DNA of 64,000 nucleotides from Biomphalaria glabrata (taxonomy: Eukaryota > Mollusca > Gastropoda > Planorbidae), in the NCBI RefSeq assembly GCF_947242115.1, contig NC_074718.1, forward strand, positions 45,548,699 to 45,612,698, written 5' to 3'. Positions within the stretch are counted from its first letter, which is position 1, and each line of letters opens with the position of its first letter. Under the pieces are notes generated by a model that was not told the origin of the DNA, made no database searches, and worked only from the letters and a program-made list of their open reading frames with translations. Both the position numbers and the translations under genes were made by a program. Below are positions 29,236 to 41,700 of the stretch, one piece after another.

Positions 29236-29774
29236 CCTTTCTTTAGCTTGAAAGTAATTAATCTAATTTCTTTTAAAATAAATTGTGACTTGTACGAGCT
29301 AACTAATATGTACTAATGTCACTCATAGTTTTCTTTAGTAAAAGGGCTATAACTGCTATCAAGAACCAATTAACATATAGATCTGAGCGTAGTGTTGTAG
29401 TGTCTTCACCCCACCTTTTTTATTTATTTCTCCTCCGTAGGGTGGCTTAGCATAACCTCCATGACCAATCGTAAGCTAGCTTCTAAGAGAACAAAAAAAG
29501 ATCAAAAAGTAACAAGATGGGCTTAATACATATTTGCAGTTAGGTTGTAATTTTTTAGAGATTTTGTGTAATGATTTCACATTTGCATAATTTTGAAAAA
29601 CAGGAGGTTTGAAATATTCTAGAAAATGATTTTCTGGGCCATCATGACAACAGCTGAGATTTCTACCACACACATTACAACTCAAACATCAAGTACCACA
29701 TGAAACTTGTAGATCAAACATCACATCTCTTTAGTAGGTCTCCTCCCCTCCAACATCACATTATTCAAATCAGA

Positions 29775-30215
29775 AGTTATCATCAAATCTGTATAAGTTT
29801 TCACCGGGCATGCTATCCGCCTCATAGTGGTGCCCAGGTGGAAACGATTAGGCTAAAGGGTAGCAAAACAAGACTCCCATGGGGTTGCCTAAGGGGGTGC
29901 GAGAGCATCTTCATTGCACTGTGCAGAGTTGTAAAAAAAGCTCCAACAACCTTCTCACAATCCAGGCGCTGTTCCTCAAGGGACATAAATGGCGTGTCCC
30001 GCACAGTTAGCCTGGTATAGAAAAGGAAAATGGCGGGGGTCTTAGTGTACGCAGTCTCTTGCTGCGAGTCTGACCCATCCATCAGACAGAACAGTGTACA
30101 CTACTCTCATTCAGGCCGGTGAGAGGGAGCTCTTGTTCACTTTTGCTGGCCTAGAGTTCCAAGAGCCGAAGGCTCAACTCTACCTCACAGTTTAAGAAGA
30201 AGAAGAAAATCATCA
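29775..30215 (+). mobile_element. Unclassified retroposon with (AAG)n tail
   Basis: A GC-richer block in AT-rich DNA, starting near TTTTCACCGGGCATGCTATC and ending CTCACAGTTTAAGAAGAAGA. The simple (AAG)n end suggests LINE/SINE-type retroposition. No conserved protein was recognised in it. Confidence 0.5.
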
Positions 30216-30529
30216 AATCTGTATTCTCTATTAGAATCTGGATGGCAAGGTCTCCTTACCAAAATAACCAACAAAATGTTGAAACCATTATTTCTTTTCA
30301 AATCCACATTGCAACTCCAGTCCAAAATTGTAAACTGTGCTGTCAAAATTGTTCATGAGTAATCTTAAAGGTCAAATCATAACTAAACTATAAACAATAT
30401 TTCAGAAGCTTCAATCAAATGGTGCCAATAATGACTGCAAAGTGGAATTTTACCATTGTCAGCTATTATGGCCTGTTGGCCTCCCTACTCCTATTCACAG
30501 TGAAAAGAGTTTCAGATCTATCTACATAC

Positions 30530-32330
30530 ATATATATATTATATTTCTAGATCTAGAATCTAGTAGGACTAGATGACTAGATCTATATATTATATTTAGA
30601 TCTATAAATCTATATATAATTGCTGGAATAACACTACAGTCATTAGAGTCAAGTAAGACAGTAATTACAGTAAGTTGATTAAGTACAAGACTTAAATCTA
30701 GATTAGCCTTAGACTAGACAATAACAATTCTTAGGTTTAGTACTCAGAATCTAGATCTATAATTAGTATTTAATATAATAAATTCATAGTGACCCAGTGA
30801 ATAGTGTGACATTGACTAAAGTAAGTGACTAGTGACTAAGACTAATCAATAATCTGTCTACTCTCTAGATTTAGAATTTAGACAGTCTAGGTCTAGACTC
30901 ACTAGTGACTAGATCTAGATTCAAACTAGTCAAAGCATCAAGTATGATTAAGTATCAAGATAAATTTAAAAGGTAAATTAGATCTCTATAATTAAATAAT
31001 ATAATAGATCTAGACTCTAGCAATTCCCACTTGTCTTTGAATAAACTTGATTCTAAAACTTAGTAAAACTAACCTTATCTAATCTATTGAGTTAATTGAG
31101 TCTCTATTCAAAGTGAAACTTGTCCTCATTGACTGTGTCACTGTGTGTAGGTATGGGAGAATCCCGAAAATGCGAATAAAAAAAATGGCATGAAAAGTTG
31201 AGATCGTTTTTTTCATAATTTTTTACATAGGCTTGGGTTTGAAATCGATTATGCTTTTAATATAAAAGATGCGCACTTGGTGTGAATGGTTTTATGTTCC
31301 TTAGATATTCAGTAACATTATTTGTTCAGTTTTTTTTTTTTTTTTAACTCTCAGTATTTAGCAAAATATAGCTAAAAATCGACCTCATTTAAAAATCTTA
31401 TATAAGCTGTCCTATAAGATATAACTTAAAAAAGAAAGGTTTTTCTAATAGATACATTATGGTTCTGTATGTGTACCAAATTTCATTGTTGTATTCCATA
31501 CTCTAGTCACAATAACCATGAGTCAGCATGAGGTACCTACTTAGTTTTTTTTTTACTAATGCCATATAGTTGATTAGTACTGTTACCATTCCCAGGTAAT
31601 TTTTTGTATGAAAAATTTTTTACATTACTTAAATTTTTTTTTTTTGTATGATTGGTAAACATATTAGGCAGGTTTCTGCTAAGTTTCAGATAGCTAACCT
31701 TTAATCTAATTATTTTATTAGCGTTTTTGTCAACCCACTGTGTCATGAAAATGAGCCTAAGTCCTGCCAAGTTACGGCGGCCATTTTGAAAATCTTAAGA
31801 TGCACAGAAACATTTAAACTGTGGTTGTGTGATTTATTCTTACACTGGATTAATCTTTAGAATGAAATTCAAGTAGATCTAGTCCTTCCATATGAAAGTA
31901 GATCTATATCTACTAATTTAGACCAATAATTAGATCTAGATTTATCTTCTACACTCTTTATTAGTCTAGATCTAGCTAGACTAGACCTAGACCTAGAGAG
32001 CTTAACTAACTGAAACTCGTAAATAAAAGTGACCTGTACAAGCAGAAGCTTCCAATTGCTCTTCTAAAGTTCTACTAATTGAAATCTTTTCTGCTACTAG
32101 ATTCTATATCTAGTCATTATATAATATATTAATAAATAGTTTTAGATATGTATATAATATATTTCTATATATTAAGAGAAAGATAGAGTATCATAGAGTA
32201 TATATAAAAATATATAGATCTATAATATTATTAATTATATATATAGACGTCTAATATATATATATATTAGAGAGAGAGATCTACTTAGGCTGACTTAGCC
32301 TTGGCCTTAGCATTTTAAATATAAATAAAT
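30530..32330. repeat. AGATCTAG-rich low-complexity tract
   Basis: Dense occurrences of TCTAGATCTA, AGATCTAGA and related palindromic words between AT dinucleotide runs. No unit length is fixed, so it is not a simple tandem repeat. Confidence 0.8.
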
Positions 32331-32385
32331 ATAATTTTCAGCAAATTGAATCAGTCAAATCTTATTGAAACTTGAATTGTTAATG

Positions 32386-32660
32386 ATTGTTCTCAGTCTT
32401 ATCTCATAAAATATGGACATTAACTTCAAAAAAAAAAAAAGATGATTACATCCTACACCTGTCCCAAGGTCAATCTGTCATGACATTAATCAATGACTTG
32501 AACTCTGCCAAGTCATTGGTTTTCCTGGCTGATTCAGGCAACCCATTCTATGCTCAAATAGCTCTTGGCCTATTGAAGAAGGAGCATTTGTACTTATTTG
32601 TCCTAGCATATATGAAACAAGGAATGTACCTTTATGCAACACCCATTAGGTTTTTTTTTT
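32386..32660 (-). mobile_element. LINE L-A 3'-end fragment
   Basis: Minus strand carries the NGLPE-like end of the L-A ORF and the AAGTCATTGATTAATGTCAT segment, with the tail toward 32,386. The plus-strand shadow frame is the antisense of the LINE. Confidence 0.7.
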
Positions 32661-33016
32661 AAAGTTAATTAACACACAAGTTATATTATGACCTTTTTTA
32701 ATAGAGAAAATATAGCTTTATTTAACTGTGTCCTTTTTTAAAAAAAATTTTGACTGTAAAGAAAAGAGCTTTTAACATTCAATAATTTTCCAATAATTAT
32801 TACACTTTTAAACTAACAACATGCATACATACACTCAGGGCAGGATTTAAATAATGGAAGCCCCCTATACTTTTTTAAAAATCTTTAATAGAAAATCCAC
32901 TTACAGAAGATATTAATTATATCTAAAAGCATGCCATATTTTAAAAGAAAGAAATAGAGTGATAGTAAATTTAATCTCATATTCCCATTAAAAAAAAAAT
33001 TTCAGTTAAGTTTTTA

Positions 33017-33180
<164 letters not shown>

Positions 33181-33199
33181 GCACACACACACACTATAT

Positions 33200-34560
33200 A
33201 CATATATATATCATTTATGCATATATAATAAAGCTTGTCTTCGAGTCTGAAGATTATTGAAGAATGCAGTATTTCCCGTGGCTATGCAGCCTCAGCTGTG
33301 ACCTACATATTTTGCCACACCCAGAGTTAGCATAACCGTTGTCTGCCGGTGGTCGTTAAGATTTTTAAGATTTTTTTTGCACTTGTCCTCGGCAGCAGAT
33401 TCTCTTTTGGTCTCAAATGTATTTAAGATAAAAACTGCTAATTTCTGCCTTTTCTGAAAAGGGTTTCACTCCCTTTTTAACATATAAGACTTAATTAATT
33501 AAGTAGTAGTTATTTACTAACTAATTGGTTAATTTTTGGATTGATTTGTGCATTATCATCAACTATGAACAATCATGCAAAATTTCAACTTGATCCGAAA
33601 ATAGGAAGTGGGAGAAAAAATATATCAAAACGGAATGAGAGAATTAAATCCATATAACATCTCAAACAAAATAATTAATCAAAAATTATTAATTAACTAA
33701 TTGGTTAATTTTTTTTATTCATTTATGTTGTGTCAGGTTCAATGAATAATTGTGCAAAGTTTCATCTTGATCTGACAAAGGGAAATGGGAGAAAAAATAT
33801 TTTCTAACTTTTTTCCAGAGAGACATACAGAGTGAGTTGATACAAGCTTTGTAAAAATAGAGTGTATTATAAATATATATTTACAAAAAATGTTTACTTA
33901 AAAAAATTGAAACGCTGAGTTACATCTTTAAAACTTAAAAATCTAGATTCCTAAAAATATAATTTTAAAAGTGAAAACACGTCAAAAAAATATATTTTCT
34001 TCTAAATATTGGACCTCTTAAAATAATTTTATATCATCGAGAAAAGGAGAACTAATTACAACTAATTCTTTGCTGATTTACTATCAAAAATTTGATTTCA
34101 ACAAAATAAAATAAACTTTTATTACAAAAATTAAAGGTAATAATGTCATGTTAAGTAAAGTAAGAAAAAAAGAAATTATGTAAAGAAATTGTATAAAACA
34201 ATAGCATTCTCTTATTAAGCACATCCTAAGCTTTCATTCGATATATTATTTATAACTGTATGATAAAAATTAGCGAAATAGTACGCATTTAAAATAAATT
34301 AAAATTTTCAGAAAATTCAACCTCATGTTGTCCATTGACTTCAATGTTAAGCGAAAACGCGTAAAAAAAAAATGTATTTTTTTCATGGATAGTCCTATAA
34401 CAATAATTTATATATCATTGGAAAGCTCAGATAGAGTGCTTTTAATAGTTTGGTATCAACAATTTTTTTTTTATAAAAAAAAAAAAATTGTCACATACCT
34501 ACTGTGTGTGATAGTCACTCGATACACTCCGACTCCGAGAGTATAGCGACCATTTGCATT
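33200..34560. repeat. AT-rich area with internally repeated unclassified elements
   Basis: Two related segments at 33,570-33,640 and 33,750-33,810 share TGCAAAATTTCAACTTGATC and GGGAGAAAAAATAT. The same words recur at 63,600-63,660. A second pair, GTGAAAACACGTCAAAAA near 33,971 and GCGAAAACGCGTAAAAAA near 34,350, points to another duplication. No coding capacity is seen. Confidence 0.5.
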
Positions 34561-34785
34561 TCCTAAAAAAACTTGTGTATACTAGTCCTAGATCTATTTC
34601 TAACGTCCTCTTCCATGTTAATTAGAGATACATTTTACTACAAAGATTGATAATTAAAAGTTCCATCCCATTGGTACAGATAATATTAAAGTCAATAATA
34701 GATCTAGAATCTAGAATGGCAACGGGACAATAGTGTGTATTTATTGTTGCTGTTGATGCAAGCTAAGATTGTTGTATCGATGGGC

Positions 34786-34880
34786 GTGATTGGATTTGAT
34801 CTCGTTGTCCAATCAAAACTGGTGTAGCAAAACCTCATACGGAACAACAATGATGCCACCGAACAAGTATATATAGATCA
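34786..34880. promoter_or_regulatory. Possible divergent promoter segment (CCAAT, TATA-like)
   Basis: GTGATTGGATTTGATCTCG followed by TTGTCCAATCAAAAC gives CCAAT boxes in both orientations within 30 bases, and a TATATATAG lies about 60 bases on. It is placed between the divergent ATP10 and COMMD8 genes. This is weak, sequence-only evidence. Confidence 0.25.
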
Positions 34881-35246
34881 CGTAGATCACGGACCTATAT
34901 TTTTTTGTCTTTGGTTCTATAATCTATATATATGCTAGTGGTGTCAGTATCGGACCTTAGCTAGTTTAACAGAAAACAATGTAATAATACGTTACATGTA
35001 CGACAAAGCTAATATTAATATATCGGTATAAAAATAGATCTAGATTTAGACATATTTAATTTTTAGCACATTGAAGAAAACTGTGAGAAAATTTAAATGA
35101 TTTTTTCTTCTTTCTCAGTTTCTTATTGTGTGAGAGAACATACGTGACCTCTAACATAAAAGTTTAAAAGCAAAGATTGACAAAAATGTCATCTCGCCAA
35201 CCGCTTTGTCTAACTCCCCACCACTTTCAGTTTTGAGCGAATTGTA

Positions 35247-35421
35247 AAAATGTTTGTTGTAAAATGTTTTACATGTTTCGGATGTTCCTTCAGAGTTGAA
35301 GATAGTTTACTTCCTAGTCCAAACCTTCCACAGGACGACGGGGGATGGGAGCGGGCAGGGTTTGAACCCTCGACCGTCGATAAATCCGAACGACAGTCCA
35401 GCGCGCAAACCGCACGACCAG
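35247..35421 (-). mobile_element. SINE-1 copy inserted next to/in a LINE fragment
   Basis: Minus strand: CTGGTCGTGCGGTTTGCGCG, GAGGGTTCAAACCCTGCC, CGTCGTCCTGTGGAAGGTTT and a CATGTAAAACATTTTACAAC tail. Well preserved. Its head abuts the LINE fragment at 35,422. Confidence 0.92.
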
Positions 35422-35535
35422 GAATTAGACGAAACACCCTCTGTAAAGGAACTTGCACAGGGGAAAGCACCCGGAGGATATGGTATTCCTGCAGAAGCCA
35501 TTCAGGCTGGAAAGCATGCCCTATTCAAGCCTATT
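35422..35535 (+). mobile_element. LINE reverse-transcriptase fragment (RTE-like)
   Basis: Reads ELDETPSVKELAQGKAPGG then YGIPAEAIQAGKHALF, the first conserved block (LKNGKAPGxDGIPAE) of RTE-type reverse transcriptase. Only about 38 codons remain. It ends about 140 bases upstream of the COMMD8 start codon. Confidence 0.8.
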
Positions 35536-35674
35536 ATAACATCCTTTGTTTTTCTTGGTCCTGGCTCCAACATACTTAATAGATATACATGTAAATTATA
35601 GTTCAGTGATTGGCGGACTCTTCTTATATAGAAATAAAAAAAGAAAGAATTGTTACCTAGATTTATCTGTCATG

Positions 35675-35743
35675 ATGGCCGACCTAAAGTGGGAGTCGGC
35701 TCTTGAAGACATTTCAAAAGCATCTATACAAGATATTGAGAAT
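35675..35743 (+). CDS. COMMD8: COMMD8 exon 1 (residues 1-23)
   Basis: MADLKWESALEDISKASIQD plus IEN, donor AAT|GTAGGC. A second ATG sits directly upstream at 35,672 in frame, so the start could be MMADL. The exon is assigned because exact phase-0 joining to exon 2 reproduces the family's N-terminal helix; the donor is weak. Confidence 0.8.
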
Positions 35744-38700
35744 GTAGGCATATTAGATCTACTTCAAACAAAAAGGGATAGATGAAGAGGGTGGTGTACA
35801 TACTATCACTAGATCTATAACGTTCATAAGTGATACATCTAATGATTCTAATCTAATAAATACATAACATAATGATTCATAATCATAACATAAAACTAGA
35901 GTTCTAGAGTCTAGACCTCAACTTGTTGCCTTGTTCAAACTTAAAAACTAGAGTTAAGAGTAAATTAAGACTTAGATCTAAGTTGAGTTGAAGTTCCACC
36001 ACAGTCACAGCCACTGGACTGAAGCCTCGCCTAGTCACCCTAGCCCTAGGCCGAGTGCAGCCTGGTCTTAAAGTCTACTCTAGACTAGTCTAGACTTTTA
36101 GTACCTTACTGTCCAGACTAGATCTAGAACATAATCTAGATTAACTATCATTATTTATATATATTATACTTTATTTATAGATCTAGAATAGATAGTAGTG
36201 ACTAGTCCTATGCCTATACCTATGCCTATATAATTATAATAGTATTATAACTTATATATAAGTATATAAGTAGTATATAGTATAACTATAATAAATCATG
36301 TTAAATTAGGATTAGATAAACTAGCTGCTTAGTGATGGCTTAATCCTATAACTAGATCTATGAAACTATAATAATAAATTAGAATAAGATTTTTAGATCT
36401 AGCTGCTAATTGGAGTAATTGGTCTGGAGTATTGGTATTTGTATAAAAGACCTGAAAAAATCTACTGAAAAACTCAATGGTTTATTTACTATCTATATAG
36501 TTGCCATATCAATATCAATATCTGGTCTGATTTTATTCTGCTAAAACAATTTTCTTCATTTTCATTTGAGCTCAGTCTTATATCTGAAATGAATTGCACA
36601 GTCTGTGCTTTCCAGATCAGGCACCTCTTTTAATCCAGAGTATGCAGCTTAAAAGGACATAGCATTCTCTGCTGATGCTTCACATAAGGGCAAATGTCAA
36701 TATTTCCTATTTTAAGCTCCTTTTGTCTCATTCTGTTGTGTCTGTTTCTGAAGCAAAATATATATATATATTATATTGGAAGGTTTTTATCGTTTTATTC
36801 GTTCTGTCATCTTTGTTTAGTATGTCTGCTTTTTTTAATGCCTTCTCTTGTAATGTGTGCTGAGATCCATGCTCAAATAACAATAAAATAATTGGTATTG
36901 CACTTTCAACAAAAATGCTGTTAAAGTTCTTTGCATACAAACAGTCTGATAAATTATATATATATATTTGTATTAATAAAAACTGGTACTTCATTTATAT
37001 AGAAATTATAATTAGATCCAAGAATATGATTATTAAATGGTCTTCATTCCGATCAACCAAAAATATCCAAATAAATTAGACCATTGGATTGTTTAAAAAT
37101 AAGAATCATTAAAACTGTATAACGCTGAAATTCAAATGAAGGCCTAGAAAATGTAAAAGAGATGCAACTTTTGGGGAGAAACTCCTGCGTTACATGACAA
37201 ACATATACTGAAATCATATTCACAACAAACAATGCGTTCATAAAGTTTTGTTTTTTTATTTGATATTTCTGTTCATTTTCAATTTTAGATGTAGAATGTT
37301 GATAGTAGTTTATTAGGCAGATTTATGTAAGTCATGTTTGTATAAATGTATATATTTAACTACAGATGAAAAATGCTGTTTCGTTTTAGTTGCTTGTATA
37401 AACTGTACATTGAAATAGACTCATGCTTTTGATGGCTGCCTGGTCGTGCGGTTTGCACGTTGGACTGTCGTTCAGATTTATCGATGGTCCCGGGTTCAAA
37501 CCCTGCCCGCTCCCATCCCCCGTCGTCCTGCGGGAGGTTTGGACTAGGAAGTAATTCTCTTCAACTCTGAAGGAACATCCGAAACATGTCAAACATTTTA
37601 CAAAGAAACAGATTAGCTGATGTAACAAGGGTGATAACTTTTGACAAACAGCTTTGTTCCTCAATGGCTAACAATTTAAACTCATTACTCGTTGCCTTGT
37701 GTTTCAGCTGTGTCACTTGATTGCTAACAGTATCTGTCGTGATGGTGCCATTGATCCTGGGCAGTTCTCGTCGATCTGGTCTTTGGAAAAGTGGTGGCAA
37801 ATACAAACTGGTCTTAGAGGCGTCTTGAAGACAGCTGTTGGCAAAAACTGGGCTAATGATCAGGTTAGCTTGAACAATTGCATCTTGAAATTCTTTAATT
37901 ATTTTAATGGAAGGAATAAACAGACAAATATTATTCTTTGGCTTTTTAAGTTGTTTATTGAGATCACTTTTGGAGGGATAAAAAAAATTTAATGATGGCT
38001 TGAGTTGTAAAAGTAATTTAGTGTTGTTGTGTTGTTGTTTTTTTTTTTTTTCTGTTATTTTAAATTTGAAAATTTGAGCATTTGAAATATTTAATGTCTA
38101 AATGTTTACTGAGTTAAATTAATTTGTTTATTGAGTTAAATTAATTAGTATATATTGAGTTACATTAATTTGTTTACAGTATTGAGTTAAATTAATTTGT
38201 TTACAGTATTGAGTTAAATTAATTTGTTTACAGTATTGAGTTAAATTAATTTGTTTTTTGAATTAAATTAATTTGTTTATTGAGTTAAATTAATTTGCTT
38301 TGTCATCACAATGATCCAAGTTTAAACCATGACTTTTTATCATTCTCTGCTGTTGTATTGGAGGATTGCACTAATAATTTTCATAAAATGCATCATATCT
38401 CTATAAAATCTATCAAATTTGATATCATCAAAATTACTGTAACTATTGCACAGCTTTAAATTTTTCCTTTAAATTGCTGTTCCAGATATCGAACGCATTG
38501 GGCTCACTTGATGATTCATACAAAAAGATTATTTGCGATGTAGTCTCCATCCACAAAGAAGCCCTCAGGAATAAACTCATTCAAGATACAACCGCAGTCT
38601 CTCATTCTGTCTTGGCAGATTTTGACTGGAAATTAAAAGTTAGTTGTTTTATTTTATTTGTGTGAAAATATTGTTAAGACATGGGGTTGAACTAAAGAAA

Positions 38701-41700
38701 ATAACTCACCGATTCTCAGATCGCTGGTATCTCTTCGATTGCAGAAGCACAATCCAACTATGATCAATCAATATCCTAGATAAAAAGAAATAATGTCACA
38801 ATCTCCAAATCAAATTTACATATCCCAATTCACTAACACAATAGAAAACAATCCTCAATCCTCAGTCAAGAAATAAAAAAAAAATCATCTAAAGTTTCTT
38901 AACACATTTACACACTAGTCAAGGTCATTTACGCCCAACAGCATAAACAAAAATCCCCCTACTTTGCATGTGTAAAAAAAAAGGTTAGTCACGGAGGAAC
39001 AGGGTTACAACAATATGCAATAACTGTTTAAGGCTTTTTTTTTTTATGTGATATAACCAAAATGATGAAATAAATAATGACATTCATTAGATTTTTGGCA
39101 TGATATTACTTTTTAAAGGAAGTACAAGTGTCTTATTGTATAGTTGAGGCACTTCATTGATTCTGAACACTAATAGTTCTCTGAATGCTGTTCTGATTTT
39201 GTCTCAAAGATAGACGTAACTCCAAGAAAAATACTATTATTAAATCATAAATTCAATTTACGCTTGCAAATGTTGACCATAGCATAAGACTCACATCTAC
39301 CTGGAATTGCTGCCATGTTACAATATTGAATGCTATTTTCCACTATTAGTCAGTTCAAAGGACACTAGTCAAAGTGAGGTTATTGATGGTTCATTGTTTT
39401 TAACTCTTATACACAACTGGTGCTCAGTTTTATTTACCGTACGTAATTATTCTTCTTCTCTGCTATTTCTTCTAGCTAACTTTGGCCAGTGATAAATTAG
39501 CATCACTTCAAGAACCACTACTCCAACTGTCCATGGATGTTCGACAGAGTAATGGGAAGAGGAAAATAGTAACTGTAGAACTAGATCAATCTGAGTTGTC
39601 CAAACTAATCTCTTCGTTAGAGAGTTGCAGTAAAGTAAGTCTTGTTGTTAGAACTGTCTTTCTTACTCTTTGTAGTTATGCCTTTAACAACTCAGTGAAC
39701 CTAGTAAAGTTAAGTTCCCCTTTCAGACCTTGAGGTCTATTGGGCAGATGATGTAAAGGTCATCTGTTTCTGTGGCCTATGATTAACAAGGGTGTCATGT
39801 GGCCAGCACAACAACCAACCGCCTTTACTTTTCCCTAACTAATGTCAGGTACCCATTAGAGCTTGGTGGACTCAGAGGCGCCCGAAGATCCCGAATTTAA
39901 AAATACCAGTCTTCACCAGGATTCGAACCCCGGTCCTGGGTTCAGAAGCCAAGCACTTTACCGCTCAGCCACCGCGCCTCTCAGTGAACCTAGGATTGTA
40001 AATAATGAACTCATTTACATACCTAGACTTTCACTTACCAAAGTTCTCTTCAGCTAGGGCGTGATTGGCATTTAAAAAAAAAAACAACCTTTTTTTCACA
40101 TTACTTCAAGATGGCTCACCACTAGAAATATTTAAGCCTACCCAGACAACTAGGTATATGTGGGCCCCTCTGCCTTCCCTTCACATGCCAAGAACATAGC
40201 AACCTCACCCACACATCGCATCCGGCCTGCTTCAAGTTCTTATACTAGTATCAATTTAGCATGCTACATTAATTTAAAAGTATTTAATCTTTTTTTTTTT
40301 TTTTTTTGTCAAACATTTCTTGGTCAATGATGCAAGATTGCTGAATAGCTGGCATGCAGGCAGAATAAAAGTTTGTTTTTTAAACTTGATGGAAAATCGC
40401 TGGCATTCTTTTCTTTTTTTTCTCTGGGTTGGTAAAAGAGGTGGAATTAGTTGACCTACAAAAAGAAAGTAAGAAAAAAATTTAAAAAGGGCGTCGTAAC
40501 GCTTGTCGCGCAAGTGGTATGCTGTACGTCATTTCCTATTTATTTCTTTTTCAGTTTCCTTGTGAGATTGTTTTAATTCTTGTGACTAGAATAGATTCAT
40601 TGTTCAGTTATCAGCATGCTCTATCATTTAACATCAAGTTATATCTAGATATTCTGTGACTGTTCGAATTTCAATTATTTTAATTGAAGTCCGTGTTTTT
40701 AAATTTTGGTTTCATTGTTGGGTCAAGATTGTTTTTATTCAACTAGAACTAGTTCTAGAATCTAGATCTAATTTAAGATTAGTAATACTGAGTTTGCAGT
40801 TATCAACATGTTCATATTATTACTATTATTATTCTAGACTCTACTTATAGATCTATTTATAGATCTAGATCTATTCCATGACTGAGAATTGCAATTATTC
40901 TAGATCTAAATAATTGAAATCTACATCTAGACTCTAGATCTGTCATGTTTTTGAAATGCATGGTGATGATATTTCTACTATTGATATTGGTTTGGATGGA
41001 AAGCCAATAAGAAATAGATGACAATGATCATGGCTGTCTGAAGCTTCTATTGATGGATTGTCATATGAAACATGTTACATAAAGATAACTAAATCTGGGG
41101 CATGTTTTTATACTGCCTGCGGCAAGCCCATCCTTTATGGAACATCTGGAAAAAAAAACATTGTGATTTAGAGTTGCACAGAAAGGCAGTGAAAAGTTTA
41201 ATCCAAAGTACTAAATGAACTGGCTCCTCAAGCACAACACAGTTTTCAAAAGACAGCTTGGTAGACTTATTCTTCTTCTTCTAGCCAGCTTTACTGCTGC
41301 TGAGCTTTGAGCTCTTTTGCAGACTGTGCCAAGGCAAAAAAGTGTGCTGTTTAGCTTGGTAGACAAAACAGCTGAAATAAAGTCCCTGCTAAACCTGTTT
41401 ATTGCTGAACACTGCCTTCCATTTTCTTTAGTTCCTGATCTTTTGACAGTGAGCTAAAGGCTTAGCAAAGATATTACAGCGCTAAACAGTGTCACTTTAT
41501 GTCAAGTACAACATACATAACTTCTCATGGAGTTGGGCATTCCATTCGAAAGGAATCGAAAGAGAAATTGAAAGGTAAATATATTTCAGTGAATAAAAAT
41601 GAAGCCATGAATAATGCTGGAAATAAATGTTTAAACATCATGGTACAATATTATGATTCATCACAAAAACTTTTAAGCCAGCTGCTGGGAACCAGACAAG

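Noticed and set aside
35744-35785. Extension of COMMD8 exon 1 as an ORF (VGILDLLQTKRDR)
   Set aside because: Splicing at 35,743 restores the family sequence with exon 2; the extension ends in a stop and has no counterpart in COMMD8.
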